This document shows, one piece after another, positions 63,346 through 64,000 of a DNA stretch of 64,000 nucleotides. A program made the position numbers and the translations under genes. How positions within the stretch are numbered: position 1 is the first letter of the stretch; the number at the start of each line of letters is the position of its first letter. Origin of the DNA: Chamaea fasciata (taxonomy: Eukaryota > Chordata > Aves > Passeriformes > Sylviidae); assembly GCA_029207755.1 (NCBI GenBank), contig JARCOQ010000003.1:98348646-98412645 (forward strand), in the 5' to 3' direction. The notes under the pieces are model-generated. The model was not told the origin of the DNA, did not search any database, and was given only the letters and a program-made list of their open reading frames with translations.

Positions 63346-64000
63346 CATCATCATGGCCATCACTATGGCCTCCTCAAATGCCCAAGAAGAATTATAGGGC
63401 TCCTGGCACGCAGAGCAGATCTATTCATGTGTCATCGTTTTACCTAAGCCAGCACTGGCCTGGATTCCTCAGATCACTAATTCACCTTCAGCTCAGAACA
63501 CAACCACTACACCAATGCAAGATAAAAAATACAGTGCTTGCAATCATATGTGTAAGATCAAAATAATAGAGAAACAGAATAAATTAATCTAATGATATCA
63601 GATAGAATATATTTGAGTTGCAAAGAATTTAAGAAAAAAAAGCGGGGGGAAACCCCAAAACTGTGTAAAATAGACTAACTTCAGACTAACCAGCAATTCT
63701 AGTAAGTCAGCCATATAGCAAGGGCTCAGGGATCAGCTTGGAAGGAAAAATAAGCATTCTCATGATGTGTAAGCTGTAATGAGAGCAGTGGGGGTGACAC
63801 AAGCCCCTCAAAAATATTCCATTGTAGGTGCAGCAACATCCTCCCAGAAGGAACAGCTTCATATGACAGTGTCCCAAAGTCCCTCACACCCTGTTAGTGA
63901 TCTCCATGTCTTGGAACATATTATGGGAAAAACACAGAGGAATCACAAGATATCCCTGCAAATGGGTTAATACACAGGAGAGGCAGCTTTACAGAAAGAC
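63346..64000. other. Non-coding DNA to the window end
   Basis: No gene or classifiable repeat is recognised. A short A/G-rich run (AAAAAAAAGCGGGGGGAAAC) lies near 63635. Confidence 0.5.

Noticed and set aside
1..64000. CRISPR arrays, operons, bacterial genes or phage elements
   Set aside because: The window is vertebrate DNA. No spaced direct repeats, dense coding or ribosome-binding pattern exists.

Overview
The window looks like non-coding nuclear DNA from a bird. The main evidence is four fragments of CR1 LINEs, at 5058-5302, 36935-37545, 45968-46732 and 56168-56410. Three of them carry the conserved 3' end typical of avian CR1, and two run into the C-terminal part of the CR1 reverse-transcriptase ORF. 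No mammalian Alu, B1 or L1 is seen. Several very old MIR (CORE-SINE) fragments are present, which fits an amniote genome that keeps ancient repeats. Base composition is AT-rich and CpG-poor throughout, as expected for methylated intergenic or intronic DNA.

No protein-coding gene, coding exon, tRNA, rRNA, snRNA or known microRNA could be supported. The open frames are short, overlap on both strands, show no recognisable domain and have no consistent exon structure. The two longest, about 170 codons each, are an antisense frame across a CR1 fragment and an unexplained frame in a locally GC-richer patch near 33.4-33.9 kb. The window is best read as part of a gene desert or a very long intron.

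Layout. 0-5 kb: a C21 tract, a 28-bp tandem triplet, then single-copy DNA. 5-7 kb: a CR1 3' end and two MIR fragments, one of them interrupted by an insertion with inverted repeats. 7-17.4 kb: single-copy DNA with GC-richer patches, a (CTTTTTTT)n tract, a 43-bp tandem duplication and a CpG-retaining patch with two AP-1 sites. 17.4-33 kb: a MIR, a CA microsatellite, an A45 run, and an AT-rich segment around 29.4-29.8 kb with a perfect D-box palindrome. 33-38.6 kb: a MIR tail, a candidate enhancer at 36.17-36.48 kb with Meis, Pbx and E-box motifs, a CR1 ORF2 fragment and a 42-bp tandem duplication. 38.6-56 kb: the best-preserved CR1 (about 765 bp) and enhancer-like segments near 42.4-42.6, 47.4-47.8 and 49.5-49.65 kb. 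56-64 kb: a CR1 3' end, single-copy DNA and a MIR near 63.2-63.3 kb.

There are no genes here that act together. If the window has a function, it is most likely regulatory, and the enhancer-like segments are the places to look. Their motifs are visible in the sequence; conservation and activity are inference only.
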